Notes: generated by a model from the sequence alone, not told the origin. A stretch of 64,000 nucleotides of DNA from Cylicocyclus nassatus (GCA_958299035.1 CATQJL010000305.1:37337733-37401732); one strand, 5' to 3'. Counted from the first letter of the stretch, positions 1-11,697 are shown. Made by a program: numbers and translations.

Positions 1-273
1 CATTCGATAGAGCAAAGCAAGCTCTACAAGATGGCTCTTTTGCTTTTGCAACAGCTCTCATCCACCACGAGTTTCGAGCCAAAAACTAAAAAGATTCAAC
101 TGCCCGAAAAATTGAGAAAAATCGTAACTCAGTTCGTAAAAACCATACAAAAATTCTAACTTGCTCACGTAAACATAATCCACATAAGGCATCTATATAC
201 GCCATTGCAGTATTTTTTTCTCCGTTAGAAATAAAGAAAACTGAAATTTTCGTGCATTTGCTAAAATGGTGCG
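1..273. repeat. Dispersed repeat family, copy 1
   Basis: The start of the window resembles two other places, about 9360-9760 and 53707-53880. Shared words include a GATAGAGCAAA block, a GCCCGAAAAATTGA block and a later segment that ends in a tract of T followed by CTCGGTTAGAAAT-like sequence. Copy 1 runs directly into the inverted repeat at 274-505. No coding potential is seen. It is probably part of a non-autonomous transposon, but I cannot assign a family. Confidence 0.5.
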
Positions 274-505
274 GTGCCGTTCCCACATTGGTAGTTGTAT
301 ACTACAAACCTTTAGAGGTACAAACGTAAATTTCCAGCTCTCTACAAGCTTAAGTTCTCGAGAAATATCGAATACAGTTTTCCCTAGTCATTTGGTCCAA
401 ACTAAAATTCAAATTTCTCGAGAACTAAAGCTTGTAGAGAGCTGGAAATTTACGTTTGTACCTCTAAAGGTTTGTAGTATACAACTACCAATGTGGGAAC
501 GGCAC
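274..505. repeat. Inverted repeat (foldback), ~95 bp arms
   Basis: The arm starting GTGCCGTTCCCACATTGG near 274 is repeated as its reverse complement ending near 505, with a short loop around 370-410. The arms include the palindrome-rich words CTCGAGAA and AAGCTTGTAGAGAGC. It lies within or beside copy 1 of the dispersed repeat. Short open frames here are by-products of the palindrome. Confidence 0.75.
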
Positions 506-508
506 GGC

Positions 509-859
509 ACTCAAAATTTGAATTTTTCGTGTAGGGTCATAAAAAATTGGAAACTTGCAACAAAAATCGGAGCAATCAGTGTTGTAGGTTCTTTCACAAG
601 CTCTTTTTAACAGTGCAAAGTTTGCGCTGATTGAGCGTCTTAATGAAAAGTTATGATTTCCCTGAAAATGCCAAAATAAATCAAATTCGCCCTTTTGTAC
701 TGCTTGCTCGAAAATCATAACTTTCCATAGAGACGCTCAATCGGCGCAAACTTTGCACTGTTAGAAAGAGCTGGTGAAAGAACCTACAATACCGACTCCG
801 ATTTTTGTTGCAAGTTTCCAATTTTTTATGAACCTAGACGAAAAATTCAAATTTTGAGT
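509..859. repeat. Inverted repeat (foldback), ~145 bp arms
   Basis: The left arm begins ACTCAAAATTTGAATTTTTCG and is mirrored by the right arm ending at 859. The arms include matched blocks around 590-650 and 720-790. It directly follows the previous palindrome, so the two may be one composite element or one inserted beside the other. No target-site duplication could be fixed. Confidence 0.75.
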
Positions 860-1715
860 GATTTTGGTTTCGAGCTTCTATCTCCTTCATTTGTACACAT
901 TAACGAACCGTTCAGGAACATTGGCAAATATCATGAGTTTCTCTCTTACACAAAATTTAGAATTATAAATTCGTTGAGAAATTCAACTAGTTATGAATTT
1001 TTGAATTTGGTGCGAAAGAACTTTCGGGACGACTTAATATATCAAAAGCATCCATAAAATGAAGTTTACAGTTATCTACTCCTTGCATCATGACAATTGA
1101 TTCAAACTATGCAGATTCGTAAATACTCAGCTATGTCGTGCAATCTTCAATGATACTAATATCTTTCTTGAGAGGTAAATGACAGTTCTGAACAAGAACA
1201 CTTCTCCAAAAAAAGCCGAATCCTCTTCCACATATATGATAGTCGAAACTTATGTGTGTGGTCATAATCAGGTGAGACTACCATATGCGGAAAATACGAA
1301 TTAAGAATAGAATAAGGAATGCAAGTTTTCCACAAAAGACATTGATTGATCTATTCCTTCGAACGTGTGGTAGTCTCACACTGTATGAGTTGCCGAAAGC
1401 GTGTCAAGCGTGCTGGCGCTTCTAGGTTAGCGCTACCCGTGTGTGTCGAGAGATGAGAAATTAGTACTCAGATTAGAGAGGCACATTGCTGATGTCATGT
1501 TCGGCTTAGCGAACCTAGGGCACTTGTGAATACTGCTCTTGCCCAGTGGATTCGCCAACCAAATGGGTTCCAGAACCCAATGGGTTCGTTGATGAATACG
1601 ACCACTGGTCATCAGGCTCTTCCCGCCGTGCTTTAACGTGGGTGGCACCTGATTGTGCAAAAACCCGTTAGGCAAAATTGACTAGGTCGCAACATCTGCT
1701 GACCTACCCGATCTG
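860..1715. other. No gene recognised
   Basis: AT-rich sequence with only short open frames and no convincing exon with splice sites. Nothing further can be supported. Confidence 0.5.
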
Positions 1716-1718
1716 TTA

Positions 1719-1823
1719 GGCTGCGTTTATACTAATTCCGAAGTTCAGGAACAGTTTCAGCATAGCGATCAAATTCAGCGCTGTGCTGGAACTGTTGACT
1801 TCTGCATCAGTATGAGCGCAGCC
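1719..1823. mobile_element. 105 bp palindromic MITE, Harbinger-like, copy 1
   Basis: The ends read GGCTGCGTTTATACT and, at the other side, GTATGAGCGCAGCC. The element is nearly self-complementary along its whole length and is flanked by TTA on both sides (1716-1718 and 1824-1826). Two further copies lie at 9133-9238 and 36217-36325, both with TAA or TTA flanks. A 3 bp TTA/TAA duplication is typical of PIF/Harbinger elements. No transposase is present, so the family assignment is inference. Confidence 0.75.
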
Positions 1824-1826
1824 TTA

Positions 1827-2964
1827 ACTCCCAAACTACGTGAAATAGCACTTTTTTATCAGATGCTTGAAAGTGTTAATAAATCAGAAAATTCATTCAC
1901 TATCGAACAAGGAATGTTAGATAATTATTTTGTTACAAGAGACTTTTGTATATATGATTTGATTTTATCTGATGTTAAGTTTTGCAAGAGACTTAGAGCC
2001 CCATCTCTCCATTTTGGGCTTTGAATCCCCTGCAAATCTCAAGATTCAATCAAAAATATCTCTTGCAGCAAAGCGGTTGTCAAGTCTTACGCGTTCACTA
2101 GTGAATTGATTTACTAACATTCTCGAGCATATATTTGAAAAAAGCGCTTTTTTCACGTAATTTATGATCAAACGAGACGGAACAGATCAGCATACTTTGC
2201 AAACTTAAACTATCCTGCTGCCTGAACTCTTGCACGATCAAGCGCTCAAGTTCAAGTTCGCGCATTGCGGGCGTGAGCGTCCGCTTTGACTGGATTACGA
2301 CCTGTACGGAAACGCTTACCCGAACGGGCTTTTTGATACATACCGCTAAACTTAGAATGTGCTGTACTGGCTCGTGCTCCACTTTTCATTTCGTTGTGGC
2401 TATTGTGCCCGTATTCACTTGAGTCTTTCAAAAAAATCCGAAATGGTAAAATTATGCAAGAATCTTGATTTTGGTAAAAATATTCAGTAATAAGTGTTGG
2501 ATGTGGCGCGGTAAATTTTCCCAAGAGTCCTTGCGTATTCGTTCGCCATTTAAACATAGCGAAATAGCCTTGGATGGGATGCGGTGGGTTAGTAATAGAA
2601 ATCATTCGAAATAGCAAATCTGGGCATATTGTATGGGTTGGAAAAGAGTTGAAATACTACTTACTCTTATCATCAAAAACCGAAAACATGCAAACATTTG
2701 GAAATAATTGTTGCTCTCCTTTGGCTTGTAATTTTCAATCAGCTCCTCCATTGATGCCTGAAGAGAAAAAATTGAAAAACGAAAGAGATGCGAAGCTGGG
2801 GCAAAGCTACTCGATTGCTGACCGTGATAAATGGGGAGGTCCTTCGCTGTTCCAGACCCGAAATCAATTTAGTAGTAAAACTGAAAGCTTGCTCCCAGCT
2901 CCTTTGAGCTCGCGCCGGTCAGTTCGACCATTTGTTGCTGAAGGCGGCGACCTTGATTTGACTC
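1827..2964. other. No gene recognised
   Basis: Several overlapping open frames of up to about 140 codons exist on both strands, but none shows a known motif, plausible exon boundaries or a supporting paralogue. I treat them as chance. Confidence 0.4.
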
Positions 2965-3985
2965 TAAGGGTGCCTTCATTTCGCGCCGGCAGCCGCCGCT
3001 AGCAGCCCGTAGCAGCCGTCAGCAGCCGCCAGCAGCCCGCAGCAGCCGCCAGCAGCCCGTGGCAGCCCATAGCCGCCGCTGGCCGCCTTTGTTTAGGAGC
3101 AAAATCGTCAAAATCTTACTACTTTAAGTGCTCCTGCCTACGCTTTTCATCTTCTACGCTTATTTCTTCTTATTGTCGCTAATATGCAGTTCAACTCCCC
3201 ACAATTCATTTGTATTCATTGTTCTGTTCCGCACATTGTATCCTATCGCGCTCACATTGTTTTGCAATCTGTCTTATTTATTTATTTATTTATTACATAC
3301 GCTCTAGGCGTTCCTTAAAAAGACAAAAACATACAGTTGCTCATACTCTAATACCACGATAATTCATTATGTAACTTGGGTCTAAGCATTTGGACTAGAT
3401 TATTGGAAGTGTGAAGCCTGTTTGTGACTGCTCTAAGACTGTAGTCAACAGAACTGAGTTAGTGTGTTTCATGGAGATGGTACTCATGCCCCCTTTTTGC
3501 CAGCAAAAATTTTGATTCAAATAAGCAAAAAATTATTAATTAAATTATTAATTTATTTGAAAAGATGTGAGCGATTATCAAAGCAAGAAAAACTCAACCC
3601 GCAAATGAATTCCGGCGAACTTGCGAAATAGTAGAATGCAAGTTACATATGCACCGATAGCCAAGAAAAATTGAAGCAAAAGCATACTTGAAAAACAAAT
3701 TGCACACCTGCTGGAACCGGACGCACCCAAAGTCAGAGCGAATTACTCCGGAAAGAACCTTCTATCAACTATGGCTGCTACGGGCTGCTGGCGGCTGCCA
3801 CGGGCTGCTGGCGGCTGCTGCGGGCTGCTGGCGGCTGCTGCGGGCTGCTGGCGGCTGCTGCGGGCTGCTGGCGGCTGCTGCGGGCTGCTGGCGGCTGCTG
3901 CGGGCTGCTGGCGGCTGCTGGCGGCTGCTACGGGCTGCTACGGGCTGCCAGCGGCGGCTGCCGGCGCGGTATGAAGGCACACTAA
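2965..3985. repeat. Foldback structure with inverted minisatellite arms
   Basis: The left arm (about 2965-3090) contains a diverged array of CAGCAGCCGCCAGCAGCCCG. The right arm (about 3770-3985) contains its reverse complement, repeated with a clear 20 bp period. The outer flanks also match in inverted orientation: GGTGCCTTCAT followed by CGCGCCGGCAGCCGCCGCT on the left, and AGCGGCGGCTGCCGGCGCG followed by ATGAAGGCAC on the right. The arms enclose about 680 bp with a TTTA microsatellite near 3276-3293. The structure recalls foldback elements with tandem-repeat termini. No transposase is seen. Confidence 0.65.
3777..3949 (+). repeat. 20 bp GC-rich minisatellite
   Basis: At least eight units of CGGGCTGCTGGCGGCTGCTG with an exact 20 bp period in the centre and degenerate units at both ends. 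Because 20 is not a multiple of three, the long open frames over it are frame-rotating low-complexity artefacts and not a protein. Confidence 0.9.
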
Positions 3986-4223
3986 AGTGTACTCTATCAC
4001 TTTATTTTGGTATCCTTGTTCCACTAATTAACAGAGTTGACAAGGTTGCACAGGCACATTCCCAAAATGGCATCAAGGCCGATCAATTCATCAAAGCAGA
4101 AGTTGTGAGCGTGGGAGGCCTCCGACCTCACGAACTCCTGACGGTAGTATGGATGCCAAGTCCCAACGAAAACTTGCTTTATAATTTGACTTGTCGCATT
4201 GTCCAGTGCGCTTCTGCTCCAAG

Positions 4224-4545
4224 ATGAGCTCCCTGGCGAGTTTCCGACATGCTCAGGTGGTAGAGATAAAAATGAAAGAACGAGATCATCCAAATTCGGA
4301 ATTTTTAAGCAAGAATTCTAGAAATTCAGAAACAGTGCGATAAAATCCAGTAAAGCCATTATCGCAATCTTTCTTATATTTGATTACTATCTGAGTCAAG
4401 TTTGTGCTGATCGAGGTCTTCTTTTAGAAGTTATGAATTTTTGAAAAAAAATGCCAAAAAATCCATTTCCTAAGAATTCTTTCATTTTTATCTCTACCAC
4501 CTGAGTATGTCAGAAACTCGCCGGGAGCTGTTGGAAACCACATGC
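4224..4545. repeat. Inverted repeat with ~60 bp arms
   Basis: GAGCTCCCTGGCGAGTTTC, then a block with CTCAGGTGGTAGAG, near 4225-4281 is mirrored near 4484-4545. To the right, at about 4602-4620, lies a mariner-type end (CTTTCGGTCCAACCTAA), so this may be the right part of a mariner-ended MITE. I could not find the matching left end. Confidence 0.55.
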
Positions 4546-4738
4546 TTTACGCTTTCAGACAAAATTTGAATTGAGCAAAATCGTCGTGATAGAAAGAAGT
4601 TATGAACTTTCGGTCCAACCTAATATAAAATCGTTAGCTCAATTCAAAAATGGGCAGGAGCGGGAAAGTCCCGGTCCCGCGGCGCACGCCCTGTTTTTCA
4701 TGGCTTCCACCGCTCGCTTTCCTTCCGCTGTCTAATAT

Positions 4739-4819
4739 TCTTTTTTCTTTCTTTTTTCTTTCTTTCTTTTTTTCTTCCTTCCTTTCTTTCTTTCTTTCTC
4801 TCTTTCTCTCTCTCTCTTC
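4739..4819 (+). repeat. Pyrimidine-rich CTTT low-complexity tract
   Basis: About 80 bases of almost pure C and T (CTTT and CTCT runs). It has no coding meaning. Confidence 0.9.
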
Positions 4820-5483
4820 TCACATCGCGCCGGCTCTCGTTCTCTTTGTGAAATTTATCGGTCACAAATGCCTAGCCGACTTTAATTGCGCTGTCGTGCC
4901 GTTTTGAAGCGATGTAATTCGATCGCATTCATAACTTGTCCCGCACCAAAATCTGTTTTTAGGTTGCATGCGAGTCCATGGCGCTGTTGTGGGCATCGGT
5001 AAGGAAAACAACAGCCTTTTCACGTCACCGTTGATGACAAGGTTTTCCATTTAAGGTGGAATTACCATTTGATCATGATTACCAGCCAAACGAAATTCAC
5101 GTTTGCTTCCCAAATAATTCTTATAATGTTTATGCGAAATCGCCAACTTTCTGTGAGGCGCCATAAACCTAGTCATGAACATGGGAAATATGTAGCATTT
5201 TTTGAGTTTACGCAGGTTTTGCGAGGGAACATGACCTTTTTGAAAAGGTATCTCTCAGTCTTTTTTGCAGTTTTTCAATGTTCTGTCTACGTTATCCTCT
5301 ACATTGTTATTGATTGGGTAGCAACTGATCCAAATAACGATGTCATGCGATTTTCGGTTATGGGCATCGGATTTCTGTTGATAAAGCGACAATAGTTATT
5401 GTTGTTGAGTTGTAGTAGATTTTCAATCTTCACCATGCTTCAACGTTTGTAAACACTCTTTTCACTCTGCAGCTAATTTTCAG

Positions 5484-5590
5484 CATTTTCTGTGGTCATA
5501 CGGTATTCTCAACGCCGGCGGACGCAACATGACTATTGCATTGCATAACCGTTTGGGTACTACTGATATGAATGGTGTAGTTATGATCAA
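5484..5590 (+). CDS. Isolated candidate exon, unknown product
   Basis: After an acceptor-like CTAATTTTCAG, an open segment begins that encodes HFLWSYGILNAGGRN then MTIALHNRLGTTDMNG and ends at a possible donor, ATCAAG|GTCAAG. The peptide looks protein-like and continues open to about 5630, where a poly-C tract lies. No neighbouring exon could be joined in phase, so this may be a gene fragment or chance. I do not recognise the family. Confidence 0.22.
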
Positions 5591-5639
5591 GGTCAAGCGT
5601 GTTGATGCGATCTTAGACCCTTTTACACGACCCCCCCCC

Positions 5640-6958
5640 CCTCAAGGTACCTATTCATACGACCCCCTCCTCACCTATCCCCCCCTTCCCACCTACCCCT
5701 CCCACTTCCTCTTGTGGTAACCTGCATAAATGGATGTCAATCTCAAAAGATGCCTGCCAATGGACCTCAATTAAAATTACAGATCAAAAATAGATAACTA
5801 CTTACAAATTGGGAAATAATGCAAGTAATGCTTCGCCATTCAAAAAACAACTCACAAATAATTCTGCATAGATTGGGTAAGTAGTAAAATTCCACGAAGA
5901 TTTGCTATGTTTAATGTGGTTGGGAAAATATGAGTGGAAAGAACATTATCTGACAAAGCAGAACATCGATTCCAATTTGAATGATAAATAAGCTTTACTT
6001 TAAAGTTTACAAATTATTGACGGTCACCGTTGGTAAAGATATGGGATTTTGTCGAGTGTGTGAAACTTCAGTGGGGCTTCGGACGCAGAACTTCTGAGCC
6101 AAGGGGTACGTGCAACATCTCTGGCACGCACACACACCTTCAATAGTGTTTGGCTTTCTGCAAGTTTTTTTTTGATTTTTCAAGCATACTTCTGGCCAGC
6201 AAATTCGGTCCCCGTACGCGACTTCATTTTTTGAAGGGAGAAAAAACGATATCTTTGAAGCGTAAAATGTGTTTTCGAGTAAAAGGCTTACTACCTACCT
6301 CTTGCACAGATTTTCGTGCGAAAAAAAACTCTTCTTGTGCCACCCAGAACGATGTCAAAAACGTGCATGAGCACGGTATTTGGAAAGTTCGTAACTAGAG
6401 TCAGGAAAAGACTGAGAGGCTGCAATGAACAGGCTCTGTAGCATAGTGCCCATTCCAAGAGAAAAGTTTCAGCCATTAAGGAGCAGTAAGCTCGAAAAAA
6501 TCTAGATGCGACTCTCGCAAATCTAGATGCGATCCTAGAAAGCAAAAAGTGGGATTTTTGAGCTTGAAAATTTGTACCTCACCGAAGAAGTTATGAAACA
6601 GCCTGAAATTCTTAAGATAGAAAGTAGAGGAATGGCCTCGTATGATAGGAAGCTTGTGCAGCTAACAAGCTTCAATAGCTCCGGAGAAATTTAGATGAGG
6701 CGCAGATACGACCCCCCTTTCTCATTTTTTGCTACCATACATGAAATCATAAGAAAATTCACAGTCGACAAAATAACACCAAATTTTGCACTGATATAGC
6801 AGGGCATCTCCAAAGTCAGATAAACCATATGGGCACGTGTAAAACATTACAAAAAGATTTAGAAATTTATGATGGTCACAGCTGGTATAGATATTCACTT
6901 TTGTCGAGTGTGTGAGACTTCAGGAAGGCTTCAGAAGCAAGACTTCTAAAGACGAAGC
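5640..6958. other. No gene recognised
   Basis: AT-rich sequence with a few short repeated words: GGTCACCGTTGGTAAAGATAT-like text at 6023 and a related copy at 6875 share a GTCGAGTGTGTGA block. This suggests two diverged copies of one dispersed repeat. No exon is supportable. Confidence 0.4.
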
Positions 6959-6959
6959 A

Positions 6960-7290
6960 AGACGAATCTGAATACGGAGTACATTCGAATACGAATTCGG
7001 ATAAACATTCGAATAAAACATTCGAATAAAATCTATTCGAAACCCCGTTTTTTGATTATTCGAGTTTTCGAATAATATTCGAAACCTCGTTTTTCGATTA
7101 TTCGAGTTTTCGAATTTTATTCGAAACCCTGTTTTTTGATTATTCGAGTTTCGAATTTTATTCGAAACCCCGTTTTCTCGATTATTCGAGTTTCGAATAT
7201 TATTCGAAAATGGAAGAACTCCGAATTCGAACTTCGAATACGAATATATTCGAATGTTTTATTCGAATGATCGAATTTCCATTCGATTCG
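6960..7290. repeat. TTCGAA-rich region with 42 bp minisatellite
   Basis: Four tandem units of 41-42 bp run from 7035 to 7201. Each begins ATTCGAAACCCCGTTTT and contains GATTATTCGAGTTT. On both sides the short word ATTCGAAT is repeated many times. The central array is a clear minisatellite. Confidence 0.85.
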
Positions 7291-7332
7291 GACCCAAGTA
7301 TATTAGGTACCCTCTTTACGACCCCCCGTTGC

Positions 7333-7732
7333 GACAGTCGCATCACAAGCTTGACCCTGGTTGTGATGGCGCTCCGGCAGTCTTGGTACTGGTACTCCAC
7401 GGTTCCACTGATACCTTGGCTTGCAAACCTACCTGCCTGATTGCATCTACTAAAGATCTGCAAGTAAGCGGTCAATCACATTTGATGGATATATTGTTGA
7501 TTTGAAAATCAATTCATTGCATTCTAGATGCCGAAAAAATGAGTTCAAGTGTAATGCCAAGGCATTGCTGTTTGTCTGCCCTCCACCACTTGAATCAAAG
7601 AAGAAAGAGGAGCATGAAAAAGTGTCAGTTATTAGCTATGACTTCTCCGTAATCTTGCAACATAATGTGCAGATCGAAACGTTTGTTTCGTCGATCACGC
7701 ATAAAATGAAGATAGCCAAGTGCGGAGGATAA
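7333..7732 (+). CDS. Two candidate exons of an unknown gene
   Basis: An open segment ending at 7463 in a good donor (CTGCAA|GTAAGC) encodes PGCDGAPAVLVLVLHG and continues to STKDLQ. A second segment, 7544-7732, encodes FKCNAKALLFVCPPPLES, then a KKKEEHEK stretch, and ends at TAA. They join in phase only if the weak acceptor AATGAG at 7543 is used. The better acceptor TTCTAG at 7528 gives an early stop. The lysine/glutamate patch and absence of repeats make it look coding, but I do not recognise the protein and the 5' exons are missing. Confidence 0.3.
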
Positions 7733-7978
7733 AATGGAGGTTGATGATGAAGCTCTGAAGACTGAAAAGACACTTCAGTCTTTGTAGCATTCTTGTACAG
7801 GAAGGCAGTACCGCAAAACGAAGCACCTAATCATACTATACTATCGACAATAATCCTGTTAGAGTAATTCGACTACAAGCTATTTATGTTAAAAAACTGT
7901 TAAGAAGCTATTTATGTTAGAAAACTCAAGGTTTGGTTCCAGGTGTTCGTTATTATTTCATTTCTCAACCTTTCAGTC

Positions 7979-8121
7979 TAGGTGAACCAGGTAAACCGGT
8001 AAAAGCGATAGCATACGCAGGCATTATCATGCTTCTAAATAGAGATTCAAATGTGAAAGATGAAATAGTCGCCCAGGTGAAGCAAGGGAACAACGTTTTG
8101 ATGAACTGCATTATCTTTTAA
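7979..8121 (+). CDS. Candidate exon, unknown product
   Basis: Preceded by an acceptor-like CTCAACCTTTCAG, an open segment encodes LGEPGKPVKAIAYAGIIM, followed by LLNRDSNVKDEIVAQVK, and stops at TAA. It could be a terminal exon of the same or another plus-strand gene. No link to other exons is established. Confidence 0.22.
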
Positions 8122-9130
8122 GATTAGGCTGTGGCTGATGGCACCGCACTTGATCCAGCAGCATTGGAGAAACAACGCATGCGACATTTAAGATAGATCT
8201 CAAGAACTACTGATAATTTGTCTTTTTCCCGTATAATTTCCTATAGTAAAAAGTGTATGTGAGTGCAAATGATTTGTTGTGTCCAGATGTAATCTGTACA
8301 ATACTTTTTTGAAAGATTGTTGGAATGTTGTGTATCATGTCTTTTGTTGGAAAAAACAACAACAAACACTTTCTTGTGCTGTAGGTAAGTGTCGCGCAAC
8401 ATCAATGTTTCAGTAATATATCACTACATACTGTTAGCGACACGAACGTCACAGGTGGGTTATCTTATTCTGTCATCCCGTTTGTTTGCGATATTTCTCT
8501 TTGACCAACATGTAAGCACAAACCCTTGCCAATCTTTACTGTAGAATGATCTTTTAATACTACCGCCTCAGTGCACTGATCGAATGCAGTGCGCAGCCTA
8601 CTTGTTTTCATACCGGCGCTTACAAACTCCCAAACGGAGTGCTATTTCTGCAGTCACACAAGTTGCTCCTTTTGGGTTTTTGGTTGGGCCTAGGGGTTTT
8701 CGTCTGTCAGAGAATTCAAAAGCTATTGCAGCCGATCGAAAACTTCTAGGCATTCGTAGTCTTTTGGTCACTGGGAGTTCTCCCACGGTGCTTTAGCATA
8801 TCTTCTGTGATCAGTATTCCGCTGAAACGGGGTCTTCAATAGTATTAAAGCACTATACTTGGGCCACATTCATTTCGCTATTGGTCGAATCAGTGATTGC
8901 AGTCCTTGGAGCAGAAAGCTACCGTCACAAAGGCTTTTACCAGGTTTTGCAATGCATTAGCGGAATAATTTGGGTGCAAAATTTGCTGTCAGCTCATGGA
9001 CTACTGCTTACAGTATAAGCCAACATACTGCTTATTATCTTGATGGTGTAGATCGATGGGCATAGCATTTTCTTCCTCATCAATGCAGTAAAACTGCTCT
9101 TTCTTGTAGCCTTGAGTCCCAAGTTTCTCT
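8122..9130. other. No gene recognised
   Basis: AT-rich intergenic-looking DNA with only short overlapping open frames. An open frame of about 70 codons at 8584-8796 has an antisense twin and no motif. Confidence 0.4.
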
Positions 9131-9132
9131 AA

Positions 9133-9238
9133 GGCTGGGTTCATACTGATCCGGCAGTTCGGGAACAGTTCTAGCACAGCGCTTAGTTCGAGCGCTGTGC
9201 TGCTGTTCCCGGACTTCCGGAACAGTATGAACGTAGCC
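9133..9238. mobile_element. 106 bp palindromic MITE, Harbinger-like, copy 2
   Basis: Same family as 1719-1823. The ends read GGCTGGGTTCATACTG and CAGTATGAACGTAGCC, with TAA on each side (9130-9132 and 9239-9241). The interior forms a strong hairpin around AGCGCTTAGTTCGAGCGCT. Confidence 0.8.
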
Positions 9239-9359
9239 TAATTTTAGCAAATAGAGCTGTATTTGTCGTAATCATCCGTTCTTATCTCTCTTTACTACCC
9301 GATTGCATCACTTGTAGGGAGGCGTACTAGCGTAATCAGTAGCGCTATCAATTCTCGCA

Positions 9360-9990
9360 TTCACATCGACACACCTTTGGATAGAGCAAAGTAAGCGCTA
9401 TAAAATGGCCTTTATGTTAATGTGTCAAGTTTGCCCTTTATCAAATTCAAAACCAGAATCCAAAAAGTTTTCGATGCCCGAAAAATTGAAGAATAGTCTT
9501 ATCTCCGCCTGAGCAAATCCTACAAACTCCCAAGTTGCACATACTCCTCACATCAACCTTTAAGGACACAGTTACTGTATGGTTTTTTTCTCGGCTAGAA
9601 ATCGAGAAAATGAAATGTTTGTGTTTCTGCCAAAGCGGTGCCGGGTTGTTCCAACACAGGCTGATCTATACTATGAACCTTTTTAGGTATCACCATAAAT
9701 TTTCGGCCTTCTAGGATCCTTGGTTTTCGAGGTATCAAATTTAGTCAAATCCGGAGAAGCGACATTTTGAGTTTTTTCGTAATTTTGTATTCATTTCTCG
9801 ATTTCTAATCGTGGAAAATTTCGCTATTGTACATATAACTACCTGATGTGGAAAGTATATGCACGAGAAAGTCGCGAGATCGCGGTAATTTCTTAGACGG
9901 AGGTACGATTATCATTCGATTTTTCGTCCATTGAAAACTTTTTAGATTTGGCTTCAAACTTGGTAGCCCAATTCACACGATTAGGAAAGT
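9360..9990. repeat. Dispersed repeat family, copy 2
   Basis: A diverged copy of the sequence at the very start of the window. It shares GATAGAGCAAAG, GCCCGAAAAATTGA and the TTTTTTTCTCGGCTAGAAAT region in the same order. No open frame of note. Confidence 0.5.
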
Positions 9991-10029
9991 CTTCTTAAGA
10001 AAGCATGCTTTGCTTTATTCAACGGTGTG

Positions 10030-10072
10030 CCAATGTCTATATATCTTCAGTCTGAAGTTATATAGACATTGG
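10030..10072. repeat. Short perfect hairpin
   Basis: CCAATGTCTATATA, an inner pair CTTCAG/CTGAAG, and TATATAGACATTGG make a stem of about 14 bp plus an inner stem. It may be a tiny transposon end or a chance palindrome. Confidence 0.6.
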
Positions 10073-11040
10073 CAGATAATCTGAAGATTCTGGAAAGATT
10101 ATTCACAAATAATGCATGCCAAAGTAAAGGATTTTTAATTGATTCTTTTGCTATTTGCATCGGACTGCGTAGCAGTTCGCATCAAAGTTCAGGTTGTAAG
10201 ATGCATTGCTATGCTTTGTATTGTGTGGTTTTTGCTTTGATAACGCCCTATCATGAACAACCACCAGGCTTATTCGTTCCTACTCCAGGAGCGGATAGCT
10301 GCCGAATAGCAATGCACTCATGGAGAATAACTGTCCGAATTAGTGTTCTTTGGTGTAATAGAAGAGGTTATGATTAGGACTTTATTGAGTTGATGGGTAA
10401 AAAACCAATCGTATCAGATGATACACCCTTTTATACGGATATGATCAGCAAATTATATGAAGCTAAGATTGTTAAGAGCACTTTACCAAACATGTTAATG
10501 CCATCCTTAAGTATTAGTTACTTTCCAATGCATTGAGGAACAGTTAATATGTGAATAATAATGGATGACACATCTGCGGTTCATTTCTAAAACAAAAAGC
10601 GGTCTACTTAAGTTTCCAACATGTATAGTTTTGAAGTGCATCTAAAGAGAATTGCTAAATAGTTTTGAGAGATTGGTTGATAGTTTGTGGAATCACAAAC
10701 AATAACTATGTATTTGAAATCATCAATCAAAACTGATTTTTAGGTTAATGGAAACTTTAGAGATGTTGCAATGCAAGTCCCAAACATTAGTAAGTACAAA
10801 GCTTGTTTAGACAAAAGAAGACAGTTCATCTTCTATTTTCGTTAGAAGCCAACGTTCGCACCAGATCGAGCACCGAATATTACCACCTTAAATCTGAGAC
10901 ATGAGTATATAGAAGACAGACTGAAAAAAATATTGACAGCATTCGCATTGCGTTTAGCATAAACTTAGGGCCAGGTCCAAAATGTCTAGCCTGCCCCAGC
11001 AGCGAAGATCCTGCGCACCGGAGAAATTCGCCTTGGGGCA
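10073..11040. other. No gene recognised
   Basis: One open frame of 102 codons (10069-10377, plus) lacks a recognisable motif, splice context or paralogue. I consider it unproven. Confidence 0.4.
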
Positions 11041-11434
11041 TGGGGTATTCGAAGTTAAATCTGTTTTTTTCGTTTTAGAAGCAACGGGCTTCGCAGCAAG
11101 CTTAGTGGTTATCTGAAGCATCATTATAGTGGAGATTATGGAAAGTATCCAATCTCCGGAGTCAGATTCTCCTGATGAGCTTAAAACTTTTTTTGACAAA
11201 CGGCGTGGATGTTGCTTTCGGCACCGAATTTATAGGAATGCTCTAAAACATCAAAAGAGATGTATCCTGTACGATGGTCAAACCTTTTTGTTGTCTTTGG
11301 AGTCTACATCACTTGATGATGACTTTTTGCGGTTTTTTAACAGACGAGACGGCCGGTTATCGAAGCTGTCGCTTTTGCAGGAGTCTGATGTGTATATGTA
11401 TCAGCATTCTTCTCGATAAAATTCACAATACGAT
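11041..11434 (+). repeat. ~0.37 kb repeat unit, copy 1, with intact open frame
   Basis: This unit recurs at 11698-12082 and 12607-12973. Shared words include AGCAACGGCTTCGCAGCAAGC, CATCAAAAGAGATGTA and GGAGTCTACATCACTTGATG. In copy 1 an open frame of 96 codons (11129-11419) begins MEIMESIQSPESDSPDEL and contains CCFRHRIYRNALKHQKR. The matching frame is broken in the other copies by deletions and stops. It may be a small gene with two decayed duplicates, or part of a repeat that is open by chance. Confidence 0.5.
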
Positions 11435-11531
11435 GATAAGGCCAAGTTTAGTTTACCTACTTATCATCCTAACTTAGTAGCTTACATCTTAGAATGAATC
11501 TGTCAAGCTTGCTGAAGTTGGCAGTTTTAGC

Positions 11532-11538
<7 letters not shown>

Positions 11539-11579
<41 letters not shown>
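11539..11579 (+). repeat. CT dinucleotide microsatellite
   Basis: About 20 uninterrupted CT repeats. They lie between repeat copies 1 and 2. Confidence 0.95.
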
Positions 11580-11582
<3 letters not shown>

Positions 11583-11697
11583 CCGGTAATTCAGACTCTC
11601 AATCGGATAGAACAAAGGTTCCGATTCAATCAGTAATTCTGATCCTGATTCTGCTGTGATTCCCACCTTTCCATCATTTTGAATGAGAATTAGTAAT

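Noticed and set aside
3688..4227. Long open frame of 179 codons over the GC-rich array
   Set aside because: It runs through a 20 bp minisatellite that keeps both strands open. The peptide is low complexity and has no motif outside the array.
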